Shown here: positions 1-7,686 of the stretch, in pieces
How the letters are laid out: each line of letters begins with the position of its first letter
Position numbering within the stretch: the stretch's first letter is position 1
From: an uncultured Campylobacter sp.
GTDB taxonomy: Bacteria; Campylobacterota; Campylobacteria; Campylobacterales; Campylobacteraceae
DNA: 55,193 bases
Assembly (NCBI RefSeq): GCF_938041645.1
Contig: NZ_CALIST010000019.1
Location: 1-55,193 of the forward strand
Reading direction: 5' to 3'
Position numbers and translations under genes: made by a program
Notes under the pieces: generated by a model
Told to the model about the DNA's origin: nothing
The model's input: the letters and a program-made list of their open reading frames with translations, nothing else
Databases searched by the model: none

Positions 1-250
1 TATAGAAAAATGCACTTATATCATTAGGTAAATTTGAATAATCTATATCACTGATAGCTACATAAGGTTCTTTTAGTCCCATATCTCTGATTACTCTCAT
101 TATCCCTTTACCTAAACCGTCAAAATTTCCCTCACTAGCGAAATTTTCGCTTAAGGCAGCTTTGTCCGCACCCATTGATTGCGCGCCTTTTTGATCGTCC
201 GATCCTTCGTCGATCTCTCTGACGCTAAAAGCCTTTTTTTCTTCACCCAC
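1..250 (-). CDS. Unrecognised gene at left edge, 5' part only
   Basis: An open frame starts at a GTG (250-248) and runs off the window after 83 codons without a stop. An AAGGA ribosome site lies 8 bases upstream, inside the end of the preceding glycosyltransferase gene, and only two bases separate that gene's stop from this start, so it is probably the next gene of the glycan operon. The first 40 residues are acidic and polar (KKAF, EIDEGSDDQ, GADKAALSEN). A hydrophobic/aromatic stretch follows (MRVIRDMGLKEPYVA). There is no N-terminal membrane helix, so it does not begin like the oligosaccharyltransferase PglB that follows pglJ in C. jejuni. I do not recognise the family. The last 100 bases look more AT-rich than the operon. 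Confidence 0.6.
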   Translation of the reverse strand, partial: MGEEKKAFSVREIDEGSDDQKGAQSMGADKAALSENFASEGNFDGLGKGIMRVIRDMGLKEPYVAISDIDYSNLPNDISAFFY

Positions 251-252
251 GC

Positions 253-1371
253 CTATTTTCCTTCGTCGATTTGTTCTATTTTTGCGATCAGCTCGCTTGC
301 TATCCGTTTTTTATCGAAAAACGAGGCTCTAATTTTAGCCTTTTTCTCATAAAATTTTACATAATTTTCATCATCCAGCGCTTTTTGCATCGCCGCTTGG
401 GTGCTTTCTAGATCGTTCACGCCCACCAGCACGCCCCATTCGCTCTGCCCCATAAGCTCGCGCGCGCCGCTTTGATGATCGCTTGAAATCACGAGCTTGC
501 CGCATGCAAGCGCTTCAATAAGCGCGTTTGAAAAGCCCTCAAAAAGGCTTACGAAAACAAAAGCGTAGCATCTAGCCATATATTTATACGGGTTTGCGTC
601 AAAGCCCAACAGCTTCACGCGGCCGCTTAAGCCCAGCTCCTCTATCAGAGCCTCAAGCTTGGCTCGCAGCACGCCGTCGCCCAAGATCAGCAGGTCTTTG
701 TCGTTATTTTTTAAATTCGCATACGCGCGGATCAAAAGCGCGTGGTTTTTGCCCGCATCGAGCCTGCCGACGCTTAAGAAAAACGGTCGCTCCTGCGCGA
801 TAGGTTCGCTAGCTTTACGGCCGATCTCATCAAGATCGATCGCGTTATACAGCACGCTCATCTTGCGCTCATCAATCCCAAAATTATCCGCCAGATCGCG
901 CAGATTTCCAAGCGAGTTTGGAAAGATAAAATCAGCCTTCGGATAGAGCTTGCGAAGCAGAAGCTTTGAAATTTTGGATTTGAAGCTCGCATCTTTATAC
1001 AGCACCGACGGCGTCGAGCATTCGTTAAAAATCATCGTTCCGCCCAATCCGTAAACTCGCGCCAGCGCCGCCACGTAACACGGGCGGTTCATCCAAACGA
1101 AGTGGATGTCGATACCTAGGCGCTCGCATAGTTTTTTGTATCGCAGCGCCAAAAACGGCAGCTTTGCAAGCTTCAGCAGCCCGTTTTCAAAAGGGGCTGA
1201 TTTTTCGATGAAATGGATCTGCACGCCGCTTGGAATTTCATAAAAAATCCTCTCGTTCATCAGCACCAGATGCACCTCGTAGCGTGCCGTAAGCTCGCCT
1301 AGGAGGTTGCTTACGACGCGCTCGGCGCCGCCTCCTGCCATCGAATATATAAAAACGCTTAATTTCTTCAT
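253..1371 (-). CDS. pglJ: Glycosyltransferase family 4, PglJ-like
   Basis: A 372-residue GT-B glycosyltransferase. The N terminus has the GGGAERV donor-domain motif (residues 13-19). The C-terminal domain has SVGRLDAGKNHALLIRAYA, LGFDANPYKYMA and an EGFSNALIEALACGK stretch with the E-x7-E nucleotide-sugar signature. As I remember C. jejuni PglJ (GalNAc transferase adding the second GalNAc to the undecaprenyl-linked N-glycan), the likeness runs the whole length, including KLPFLALRYKKLCE, INECSTPSVLY and YPKADFI. It would act at the cytoplasmic face of the inner membrane. It is separated from the upstream glycosyltransferase by about 250 bases, unlike the tightly overlapping genes before it. 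The sugar actually transferred in this species is not deducible. Confidence 0.85.
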   Translation of the reverse strand: MKKLSVFIYSMAGGGAERVVSNLLGELTARYEVHLVLMNERIFYEIPSGVQIHFIEKSAPFENGLLKLAKLPFLALRYKKLCERLGIDIHFVWMNRPCYVAALARVYGLGGTMIFNECSTPSVLYKDASFKSKISKLLLRKLYPKADFIFPNSLGNLRDLADNFGIDERKMSVLYNAIDLDEIGRKASEPIAQERPFFLSVGRLDAGKNHALLIRAYANLKNNDKDLLILGDGVLRAKLEALIEELGLSGRVKLLGFDANPYKYMARCYAFVFVSLFEGFSNALIEALACGKLVISSDHQSGARELMGQSEWGVLVGVNDLESTQAAMQKALDDENYVKFYEKKAKIRASFFDKKRIASELIAKIEQIDEGK

Positions 1372-1619
1372 CCCTTTACCTTTTAAATATCGCTGCCGCG
1401 CCCTAAATTTAAGCTTTAGTTCCGCTTTTTATGCGAGCATACGCCGCACACTCCGTTTAAATTTAGCGTATTTTGCGCTGTTCTAAGCGGCTAAATTTCA
1501 TCGCGCGATGCGCTTTGTAAATTTAAACGCGCTGCTACGCTTGGGCGCAAGAGCCTATCTTAGCACACCGAAGTTTAAATTTAATCCCTGCGCGCTGCTA
1601 GGGCATCGATAAGCGGCTA

Positions 1620-2663
1620 CTATTTGCGTGCGAATCGATCTATCAAGCCCTGCCAAAGCTCGACTATGCGCTCCTGCGAAAAATCGTCTAAATTTTCATT
1701 TGCATTTTGCACGAGCCGCTTTTGCAGCGCCTCATCGCGCATCAAATTTTCGAGCTTACTCGCAAGTTCATTCGCATCGCCGCGTTTAAATAAAATGCCG
1801 CTAAAGCCGTCCTTTATGAGCTCTTTTGCGCCCGCAGTGTCGCTGCTAAGCCGTGCGCAGCCGTAAAATGCAGACTCGATCAGCACGTTCGAAAGCCCTT
1901 CATTAAGCGAGCTTAGCACAAAAATTTTGGCTTTTTTATACAGCTCGCTCACGTTCTGCTTGTGCCCTAAAAATCGCACTTCAAGCCCAAGCCGCGCCGC
2001 CAACTCGCGCAAGCTTTCGCGCAGCGAGCCGTCGCCCGCGATTAAAATTTCCCACTTCGCAAGCAGGCTTTTATCGATCCTGCTTAGCGCGTCAAAGTAA
2101 ATTTCATACCCCTTTACGGGCTCGAGCCTACCGACGCTTAAGATCACGTTTCGCTTGGCGCTTTTTGCGTCGCAGATCTCGCCGAAAAAGGGGTTATGCA
2201 CGACGAAGCAGTTTTTGACAAATCGCGAATAGTACTCAAAGTCCGAGCGCGTAAGCACCGTAAGCGCGTCTGCTTTTTTATAGCACAGATCGCGCACGCG
2301 GCTAAAAAGCCCGCTTCGCAGATAATCGTGCGCGTTGTGCTCGGTCGCGATGAGCGGGATGCCTAGCCCGAAGCTTGCGATCACGCACGCTACGTTCGTC
2401 CAGTCCATAAAGCTGATGATGACGCTTGGGCGCTCGCGCTTGAAACACTCGCGCAAAATTCTGTATTTATCGAACCTGCCGCCGTTTTTATAAACGTCCA
2501 GATGCAAAAATTTTATCTTTTCGCTAAATTTATACCTGCCCTCGTCGTTTTCCAAAATCGCGATCGTAACGTCGTTTGCGCGCGCAAAATGGTTCGCCAA
2601 GACCTGAAGCACGCGCTCTGCGCCGCCGTTTCTAAGAGCTGCTATGACGAATAAAATTTTCAT
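1620..2663 (-). CDS. Glycosyltransferase family 4, PglH-like
   Basis: A 347-residue GT-B glycosyltransferase. The start has RNGGAERVLQVLANHF. The middle has VIISFMDWTNVACVIASFGLGIPLIATEHN, close to the PglH acceptor domain as I recall it. The C-terminal donor domain has SVGRLEPVKGYE, IAGDGSLRESL, FLGHKQNVSELY and NEGLSNVLIESA (E-x7-E). Its ATG overlaps the stop of the upstream GT2 gene (ATGA) if read with the operon, so translation is probably coupled. C. jejuni has a single processive PglH. Here two PglH-like proteins (this one and 3925-5004) flank the GT2 gene, so each may add one residue, or the glycan may differ. Assignment to PglH rather than another GT4 is inference. Confidence 0.8.
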   Translation of the reverse strand: MKILFVIAALRNGGAERVLQVLANHFARANDVTIAILENDEGRYKFSEKIKFLHLDVYKNGGRFDKYRILRECFKRERPSVIISFMDWTNVACVIASFGLGIPLIATEHNAHDYLRSGLFSRVRDLCYKKADALTVLTRSDFEYYSRFVKNCFVVHNPFFGEICDAKSAKRNVILSVGRLEPVKGYEIYFDALSRIDKSLLAKWEILIAGDGSLRESLRELAARLGLEVRFLGHKQNVSELYKKAKIFVLSSLNEGLSNVLIESAFYGCARLSSDTAGAKELIKDGFSGILFKRGDANELASKLENLMRDEALQKRLVQNANENLDDFSQERIVELWQGLIDRFARK

Positions 2664-3925
2664 TTTAACTTCCGATAAATTTTATAAAATAGCCGCAAAA
2701 GCGCGGGGCTAGCGTAAAATAAGACCATCATTAGCGTCTGCGTGCGGCTTGCATGCGCCGCGAAAAATCTAAAATCCAGCCGCTCGCGCACCAAAGCGTG
2801 CAGTGAGCGGATCTGATCCGCAGCTTCTGCAGCGCTTAAAGGCGAGCGGGGATCTGCGATCTTTCTTTGCGACGCAGAATTTTGTTCGGAATTTCGCATA
2901 TAATTTTGCTCAGAGGAATTTTTAAATGCAGAATTTTTACTGCATGCGCAAGATAAACTATCAGCGCCATGCAAATCCGCCTCGTTTGCCAAGCTGCACG
3001 TATTAGCCTCGGAAGGAGAAGTTGCATCTCCATCCAAGCCTGCAGGATCAAAGCTCGATTTGATAATTAAAAACGCCGTATTCAGCGCGGATTCGCAGCG
3101 AGTGAAATTAGCCTCACGCGCCAAGCTCGGATAATTCGCAGCGATCGCCTCAGTATAGCGGCGCACCGCAGCGATGACCGCAAGATGCCTGCGCGCAAAT
3201 GAGTTTACGGTCGAGCCCGCCCTTACGCGGTAAAAATATAAAATTTCATCCGTGCACGCCGTAATAGAAGCGTTAAAAATATCAAAAAATATCGCCACAT
3301 CCTCATAGATCTGCCCCATAGGAAAGCGCAAAGCAGTGAAAATTTCGCGAGCAAACAGCGCGCGCCAAACCGCGGTGCTAAAATACGGATCCTGCGTGCA
3401 GCTGCGTCTAAAAAGCTCTTGCGGCGATATTTTGTATTCGCCTGCGTTGGCATTCGAATTTGCAGCTCCTCCTAAATCGCTAACCTCTTTAGAATTTTGA
3501 TTTTCTTTAGAATTTAAAGCCGCCTTGAAATTATTTATTTCGCTCTCGTCGCTAAATGCTGCGTAGCCGCACATAGCTATTTTGGTGCAAAATTTCTGCG
3601 TTAGACGAAAAAGCGTCTCAATCAAATCAAGACTTATCAAATCGTCGCTATCTACGAAACTGATAAACTCCCCGCGAGCGACATCTAAAGCGGCGTTTCG
3701 TGCACTAGCCTGCCCGCCGTTTGGTTTATGCAGCACGCGCACACGAGGATCACGCGCAGCGTATTCGTCGCAAATCGCCTCGCTGCCATCATTTGAGCCA
3801 TCATCTACGAGTAAAATTTCTAAATTCGTATAGGTCTGCGCCGTGATACGCTCCACGCAAGCGCGCAGGAATTCTTTGACATTATAAACGGGGATGATGA
3901 CCGAGATTAGGGGATTTTCGCTCAT
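2660..3925 (-). CDS. Glycosyltransferase family 2, PglI-like, with two low-complexity insertions
   Basis: The N-terminal 120 residues are a GT-A family 2 domain: SVIIPVYNV, the LVDDGSNDGS nucleotide-binding motif, the NGGQASARNAAL stretch and VDSDDL as the DXD-type metal site (residues 91-95). In the C. jejuni order this is the position of pglI, which adds the branching glucose; the family and place agree, but the sugar is not known. Two stretches look inserted: about residues 130-163 (KEVSD, NSNANAG) and 293-363 (KNSSEQN, NSEQNSA). After the second, a basic hydrophobic C terminus resumes (LLRLFYKIYRKLK), probably a membrane-associating helix. The start codon overlaps the upstream stop by one base (TAATG). 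Confidence 0.8.
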   Translation of the reverse strand: MSENPLISVIIPVYNVKEFLRACVERITAQTYTNLEILLVDDGSNDGSEAICDEYAARDPRVRVLHKPNGGQASARNAALDVARGEFISFVDSDDLISLDLIETLFRLTQKFCTKIAMCGYAAFSDESEINNFKAALNSKENQNSKEVSDLGGAANSNANAGEYKISPQELFRRSCTQDPYFSTAVWRALFAREIFTALRFPMGQIYEDVAIFFDIFNASITACTDEILYFYRVRAGSTVNSFARRHLAVIAAVRRYTEAIAANYPSLAREANFTRCESALNTAFLIIKSSFDPAGLDGDATSPSEANTCSLANEADLHGADSLSCACSKNSAFKNSSEQNYMRNSEQNSASQRKIADPRSPLSAAEAADQIRSLHALVRERLDFRFFAAHASRTQTLMMVLFYASPALLRLFYKIYRKLK

Positions 3926-5004
3926 TATTCCTCCCTTTTTATCGTAGCGGCTATGAAATCCAGCCAGCGTCGCCCGATCGTTTCAATTTTAAAGCTCTCC
4001 TCGCGCTTGGAGGCGTTTTGCACGAGCCGCTCGCGCAGCTTTTCGTCGCTCATTAGAATTTCAAGCTTTTTAGCGATACTTGCGCTATCGCCCACCGGGC
4101 ACAAAAACCCATCTATGCCGTCGCTTATAAGCTCGCTAGGACCTGCGATGCAATCTGTAGAAATTCTAGCGGTGCCGAAAAATATACTCTCCATCAAAAT
4201 ATTACAAAAGCCCTCCATCTTGGAGGTTACGACTACGATTTTAGCGCGTTCATATAAGCTCTCGATATCGCGTACAAAGCCGATGAACTGCACATTTAAG
4301 CGCAGCTTCGCAGCTAGACTCTCAAGGCTCTTTCGCTCCTCTCCGTCGCCTGCGATCACCACCTTCCACTCTTTTAAAAGATTGAAATCTATAAGCGCAA
4401 GCGCCTTAAGAAGGACATCAAAGCCCTTATAGACATTGAGCCGGCCGGCTGCTAGGATGATATTTTCTTTAGGCGGGCGGGCCTCTTTAGCATGGCTGAT
4501 CTCAAACATCGGATTAGGCATAATCACTCGATTTTGCACATATGTGTAATGATCCAGATCGAATTTACTAAGCACACTAAGACCTGCAGCTCGCGGATAA
4601 AAGATCCGCTTGAGCGCTCGCCAGATCGGACTTTTTAAAAAGCGATGATTGGTGTGTTCGGAGACGATGATTTTCTGCCCAACTCCAAGATTTGCGATAA
4701 GCGTAAGGACATTGGTATTATCTAAAAACGAGATTACTACGTCAAATTTACGATTTTTTAGAAGCCTGTGCAAGGCTAAAATTTTATCGTAGCGCTTTTT
4801 TATATTGCCAAATACTCCTAAATCGCCTACTCCTAAATCCAAGCTAATAAGCTCGATCTTAGGATCTAGCGCGTAAAACGGCTCGTCTGCGTCAAATTTT
4901 ATCACGCAGACTTCATTCTCGCGGCAGAAAAAATTTGCCAGCACGCTTAGCACACGCTCGGCACCGCCCTTGCCTAAAGCAGAAATTACCATAGCTATTT
5001 TCAT
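3925..5004 (-). CDS. pglH: Glycosyltransferase family 4, PglH-like
   Basis: A 359-residue GT-B enzyme starting MKIAMVISALGKGGAERVL. It shares with C. jejuni PglH, as I remember it, the segments VISFLDNTNV, the VSEHTNHRFLKSP region, YPRAAGLSVLS and, in the donor domain, AAGRLNVYKGFDVLL, AGDGEERKSLE and MEGFCNILMES. PglH is the processive enzyme adding the last GalNAc residues to the lipid-linked heptasaccharide on the cytoplasmic side. Only one base separates its ATG from the pyruvyl-transferase stop, and its own stop overlaps the next start, so it sits in a coupled operon. Family membership is secure. The name pglH is the best guess of two PglH-like candidates here. Confidence 0.78.
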   Translation of the reverse strand: MKIAMVISALGKGGAERVLSVLANFFCRENEVCVIKFDADEPFYALDPKIELISLDLGVGDLGVFGNIKKRYDKILALHRLLKNRKFDVVISFLDNTNVLTLIANLGVGQKIIVSEHTNHRFLKSPIWRALKRIFYPRAAGLSVLSKFDLDHYTYVQNRVIMPNPMFEISHAKEARPPKENIILAAGRLNVYKGFDVLLKALALIDFNLLKEWKVVIAGDGEERKSLESLAAKLRLNVQFIGFVRDIESLYERAKIVVVTSKMEGFCNILMESIFFGTARISTDCIAGPSELISDGIDGFLCPVGDSASIAKKLEILMSDEKLRERLVQNASKREESFKIETIGRRWLDFIAATIKREE

Positions 5005-5005
5005 T

Positions 5006-6067
5006 TTATGAGCCTAAACTTATTTTTAAAAATTTCATCGAATCCTCTCTTTTACGGCGCAACGCCTCATTTACGCCATCCCAATCGATAGTCGCGTTCA
5101 AACGCGCGTCTTTGGGATCTTGCAAAGCTCTATCTTCAAGCCCGAAGGAGCCCAAAAGCGAGCTAAAGCGCGACGCACCGCGACTAGCATTGACGAGCAC
5201 AAAAAACGGCTTATTAAAGATTATGGAAAATACGCAGCCGTGAAATGAGTCGGTTAGCACAAACTCCGCGTCCGTAATAGCGCTTAGCCACGCTTTTATG
5301 CCGATGCGGTTGCCGCGGTCATTTACCTCATCTATCTCTAGTCCGCTTTGCTTCTTTAGTAGCTCTATCGCCGCTTCTGAGCGAGGCGATGGATCTAGGA
5401 TATAGGCAAAACCCTTGTGCTTGGGCGCATAGCTTAAAAATTTATCGTAAATCTCTTTGTTAGCCAAAAGCGTAGGATCTAGCACCCAGTGCGCATCTAC
5501 GCCAAAGCATTCGCGTGCAAGCCTTACGCCGTCGCACTCGCGCACCGAAATAGCTTTAAATTTAGCCAAATTTGCAGTGTGAGCTTTTAAATCCGCGGGG
5601 TTTTTAAGTCCACAGAGTCTATCTCCGCCAAAGCTTGCAGCATAGGCGATCCGCGTGCAGTTAGGCGGCAAAAATCCAAGGCTAAAGCAATCTGCAAAAT
5701 CCGCAAAATAGCTAGGGCGAAAAACCTGATCGCTTCCTAAAATCACCGTTTCAAAGCGTTCTTTCTCGCACAGCGCCTTTAAATCCGCAGGCGTGCAAAC
5801 AGGCGCGGTTAAAGGGATATTTTCCGATACAAACTCGCTAGTATCGCGCTCGTAAGAGGGATTAAATTTCGCGCCGCAAAGCTCCTTTTTTAGCGTGCGC
5901 GCCACTAAAAATTTAAGATACGCAATCGATAGTTTGCTTCTTTGCAGGTGCAAGTTTATGAGACGTGGCTCATGCCCAAGCCCCACTAGCACGCGGCTTA
6001 GCGCATAAGCTTGTAAAATTCCGCCGTAATTATTTACTAGCGGCAGGGTAAAAATCCCGATCTTCAT
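5006..6067 (-). CDS. Polysaccharide pyruvyl transferase family protein
   Basis: A 353-residue protein with the CsaB/polysaccharide pyruvyl transferase fold: MKIGIFTLPLVNNYGGILQA at the start, the ILGSDQVFRP motif, AYAASFGGD, an ISVRECDGVRLA segment, DAHWVLDPTLL and the C-terminal LTDSFHGCVFSIIFNKPFF block with the family's SFHG signature. Enzymes of this family transfer pyruvate from phosphoenolpyruvate to a sugar hydroxyl as a ketal; some members have diverged. It is coupled upstream to the Fe-S oxidoreductase (ATGA overlap) and downstream to the PglH-like gene. In C. jejuni the pgl locus has no such gene, so the N-glycan or another lipid-linked glycan here may carry an acidic substituent. 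That role is inference from position. Confidence 0.85.
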   Translation of the reverse strand: MKIGIFTLPLVNNYGGILQAYALSRVLVGLGHEPRLINLHLQRSKLSIAYLKFLVARTLKKELCGAKFNPSYERDTSEFVSENIPLTAPVCTPADLKALCEKERFETVILGSDQVFRPSYFADFADCFSLGFLPPNCTRIAYAASFGGDRLCGLKNPADLKAHTANLAKFKAISVRECDGVRLARECFGVDAHWVLDPTLLANKEIYDKFLSYAPKHKGFAYILDPSPRSEAAIELLKKQSGLEIDEVNDRGNRIGIKAWLSAITDAEFVLTDSFHGCVFSIIFNKPFFVLVNASRGASRFSSLLGSFGLEDRALQDPKDARLNATIDWDGVNEALRRKREDSMKFLKISLGS

Positions 6068-7686
6068 GCAAACTTCCTATAAATTTTATATGCCGCGATC
6101 TTTGGTAGCGCCAAAAGCGCTAGCACTTTATTCGCAGCGGCAATTTTTTTAAGCCTAGCAGAGATGAAATCATCACAATCAAAATGCGTAGCGCTATATC
6201 GCTGGATCTGAAGCTTCTGGCGCAAGATGTAGCGTCTAAGCGGGTTTTTCGCGCCATAGAAAATTTCGTTTTTGCACTCCACCTGGCTTTGCTGCGAGCG
6301 CTGCACCTCTGCTGCGGATATCCGCTCGCAAAAAATCGCCTCGCGTGCCTGCTTCGTAGGCTGCGAAAACAGCGCGTCGATCTGAGCTGTGCGCGTAATT
6401 ACGAGCGACGTGCCGCGCCACTCGCTCATTTCGCTTTGCAGCCACGCATCCATCAGTACGACGTCGGCGCATTTAGCAAAAACGTCGGTGCAGGAGTTGC
6501 ACGCAAGCGGCGTAAAAGCGCGCGAGCTCCAGTATGCAAAGGCGCTACTACTGCGATCGTCTATCGCCTCACTGCCGTCTGCAGCGCGGAATTTAAAGCC
6601 AAAGCTCATCGCACTTTTGCCCGCGATTTTATATCTGTAATTAACCGCCGCGAGCTGCTTACTCTCTTTAAACGCAAGATCTGCCAGCTTATGCGTAAAA
6701 CCAGCACCCTTGCCCTGTCCGCAAACCAGCCCAATAATAAAGCTTATGCGGGATTTAAGGCGCGGATTTTTACTCGCAGCAAGCCTTAAGGCCTTAGCAA
6801 AGCACGGCAGCGCGCTGATCGCGTATCTGCCCTCGTGGCGCGACATCTCTTTTAGCACTGCTTCAAGCGTGAGCGGATAGTAAGCGGACGAGCGAGCACG
6901 AGTAAGCTCACCAGCATTTTTTATCACGCTAAATTTAAATAGCGGCACGGAATTTTCGCCCGCATAATTTCGCGTGTTTTTAGAATTCTCGCAGGTAAAA
7001 TTCTGCGTTGATACGGAATTTTTACAAGAAGCTTTAGAATTCTGTGCGAAATTTTCATTTGTAAAATTCTGCATAGAATTCTGCGTAAAATTTTCGCAAA
7101 AGGAATTTTGTGCACTCGTAAAATTTATAGAATCATCGTCCGCCAAATTCTGCGTTAAATTCGGAATTGCAGAATTCTGCTCGGAATTTTTAGTTGCGGA
7201 ATTTTGCAAATTCTGCGGCTGCGCTAAATTATTGCAGGCAGAAAAATCACGCTTGGAATTTGGGGCTATAAAATCCCCCTCGTCCGCAGGCACAGCACAA
7301 ATCGCGTAATCAATGAGCCCGCGCGCAAAAAGCTCGCGAAAAATATAATCTCCCGCGCCGCCGCTTGCACTGCTTAAGCGCTGCGCTTCATCTTTTTTGT
7401 AGAATTTATAAGTGGCTAAAAACCTGCCAAAATCTGGGCTAAAGCTTTCCAACTCTGAGTATGATTTAGAATTTAGCTCATTTTCAAGCGTATCTTTTTC
7501 GTAAAACGGGCAGACTTTTAGACAAATATCACATTTGTCGCGGCACCCTTCGCCCTCCTCGGGCGCGTAAAATCCATTGCCTCCAAGCCGCATTTTTAGT
7601 ACGCTAAAAGGGCAGCTACTCGCGCAGACGCCGCAGCCGATACAGCGGCCTTTCGTAACCACTTCGCTAATTACATTGAAGCTCAA
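6064..7686 (-). CDS. Coenzyme F420 hydrogenase/dehydrogenase beta-subunit-type Fe-S protein with large Asn-rich insertion
   Basis: Two ferredoxin-like [4Fe-4S] motifs open the protein: CIGCGVCASSCP (residues 15-26) and CDICLKVCP (52-60). The FrhB-like catalytic part includes the SASGGAGDY loop (106-113), RSSAYYPL, ALPCFAKALR (the family's GTPC-like site), LVCGQGKG and CNSCTDVFAKCADV (third Cys cluster). Such proteins often accompany pyruvyl transferases in surface-glycan clusters; their reaction is not settled. The length of 540 residues exceeds the usual roughly 400 because of an Asn/Ser/Gln-rich stretch at about 142-247 (positions 6946-7263) with NSEQNSA, QNFT and AQNS repeats. The conserved sequence resumes at FKFSVIKNAGEL. 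The insertion is in frame, so the protein may still work. Confidence 0.82.
   Translation of the reverse strand: MSFNVISEVVTKGRCIGCGVCASSCPFSVLKMRLGGNGFYAPEEGEGCRDKCDICLKVCPFYEKDTLENELNSKSYSELESFSPDFGRFLATYKFYKKDEAQRLSSASGGAGDYIFRELFARGLIDYAICAVPADEGDFIAPNSKRDFSACNNLAQPQNLQNSATKNSEQNSAIPNLTQNLADDDSINFTSAQNSFCENFTQNSMQNFTNENFAQNSKASCKNSVSTQNFTCENSKNTRNYAGENSVPLFKFSVIKNAGELTRARSSAYYPLTLEAVLKEMSRHEGRYAISALPCFAKALRLAASKNPRLKSRISFIIGLVCGQGKGAGFTHKLADLAFKESKQLAAVNYRYKIAGKSAMSFGFKFRAADGSEAIDDRSSSAFAYWSSRAFTPLACNSCTDVFAKCADVVLMDAWLQSEMSEWRGTSLVITRTAQIDALFSQPTKQAREAIFCERISAAEVQRSQQSQVECKNEIFYGAKNPLRRYILRQKLQIQRYSATHFDCDDFISARLKKIAAANKVLALLALPKIAAYKIYRKFA

Noticed and set aside
6184..6789. 201-codon plus-strand open frame opposite the F420-type oxidoreductase gene
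   Set aside because: It is antisense to a conserved gene with clear motifs, has no ribosome site and its Arg/Ala/Leu-rich translation matches no family; it is a mirror of the real codons.
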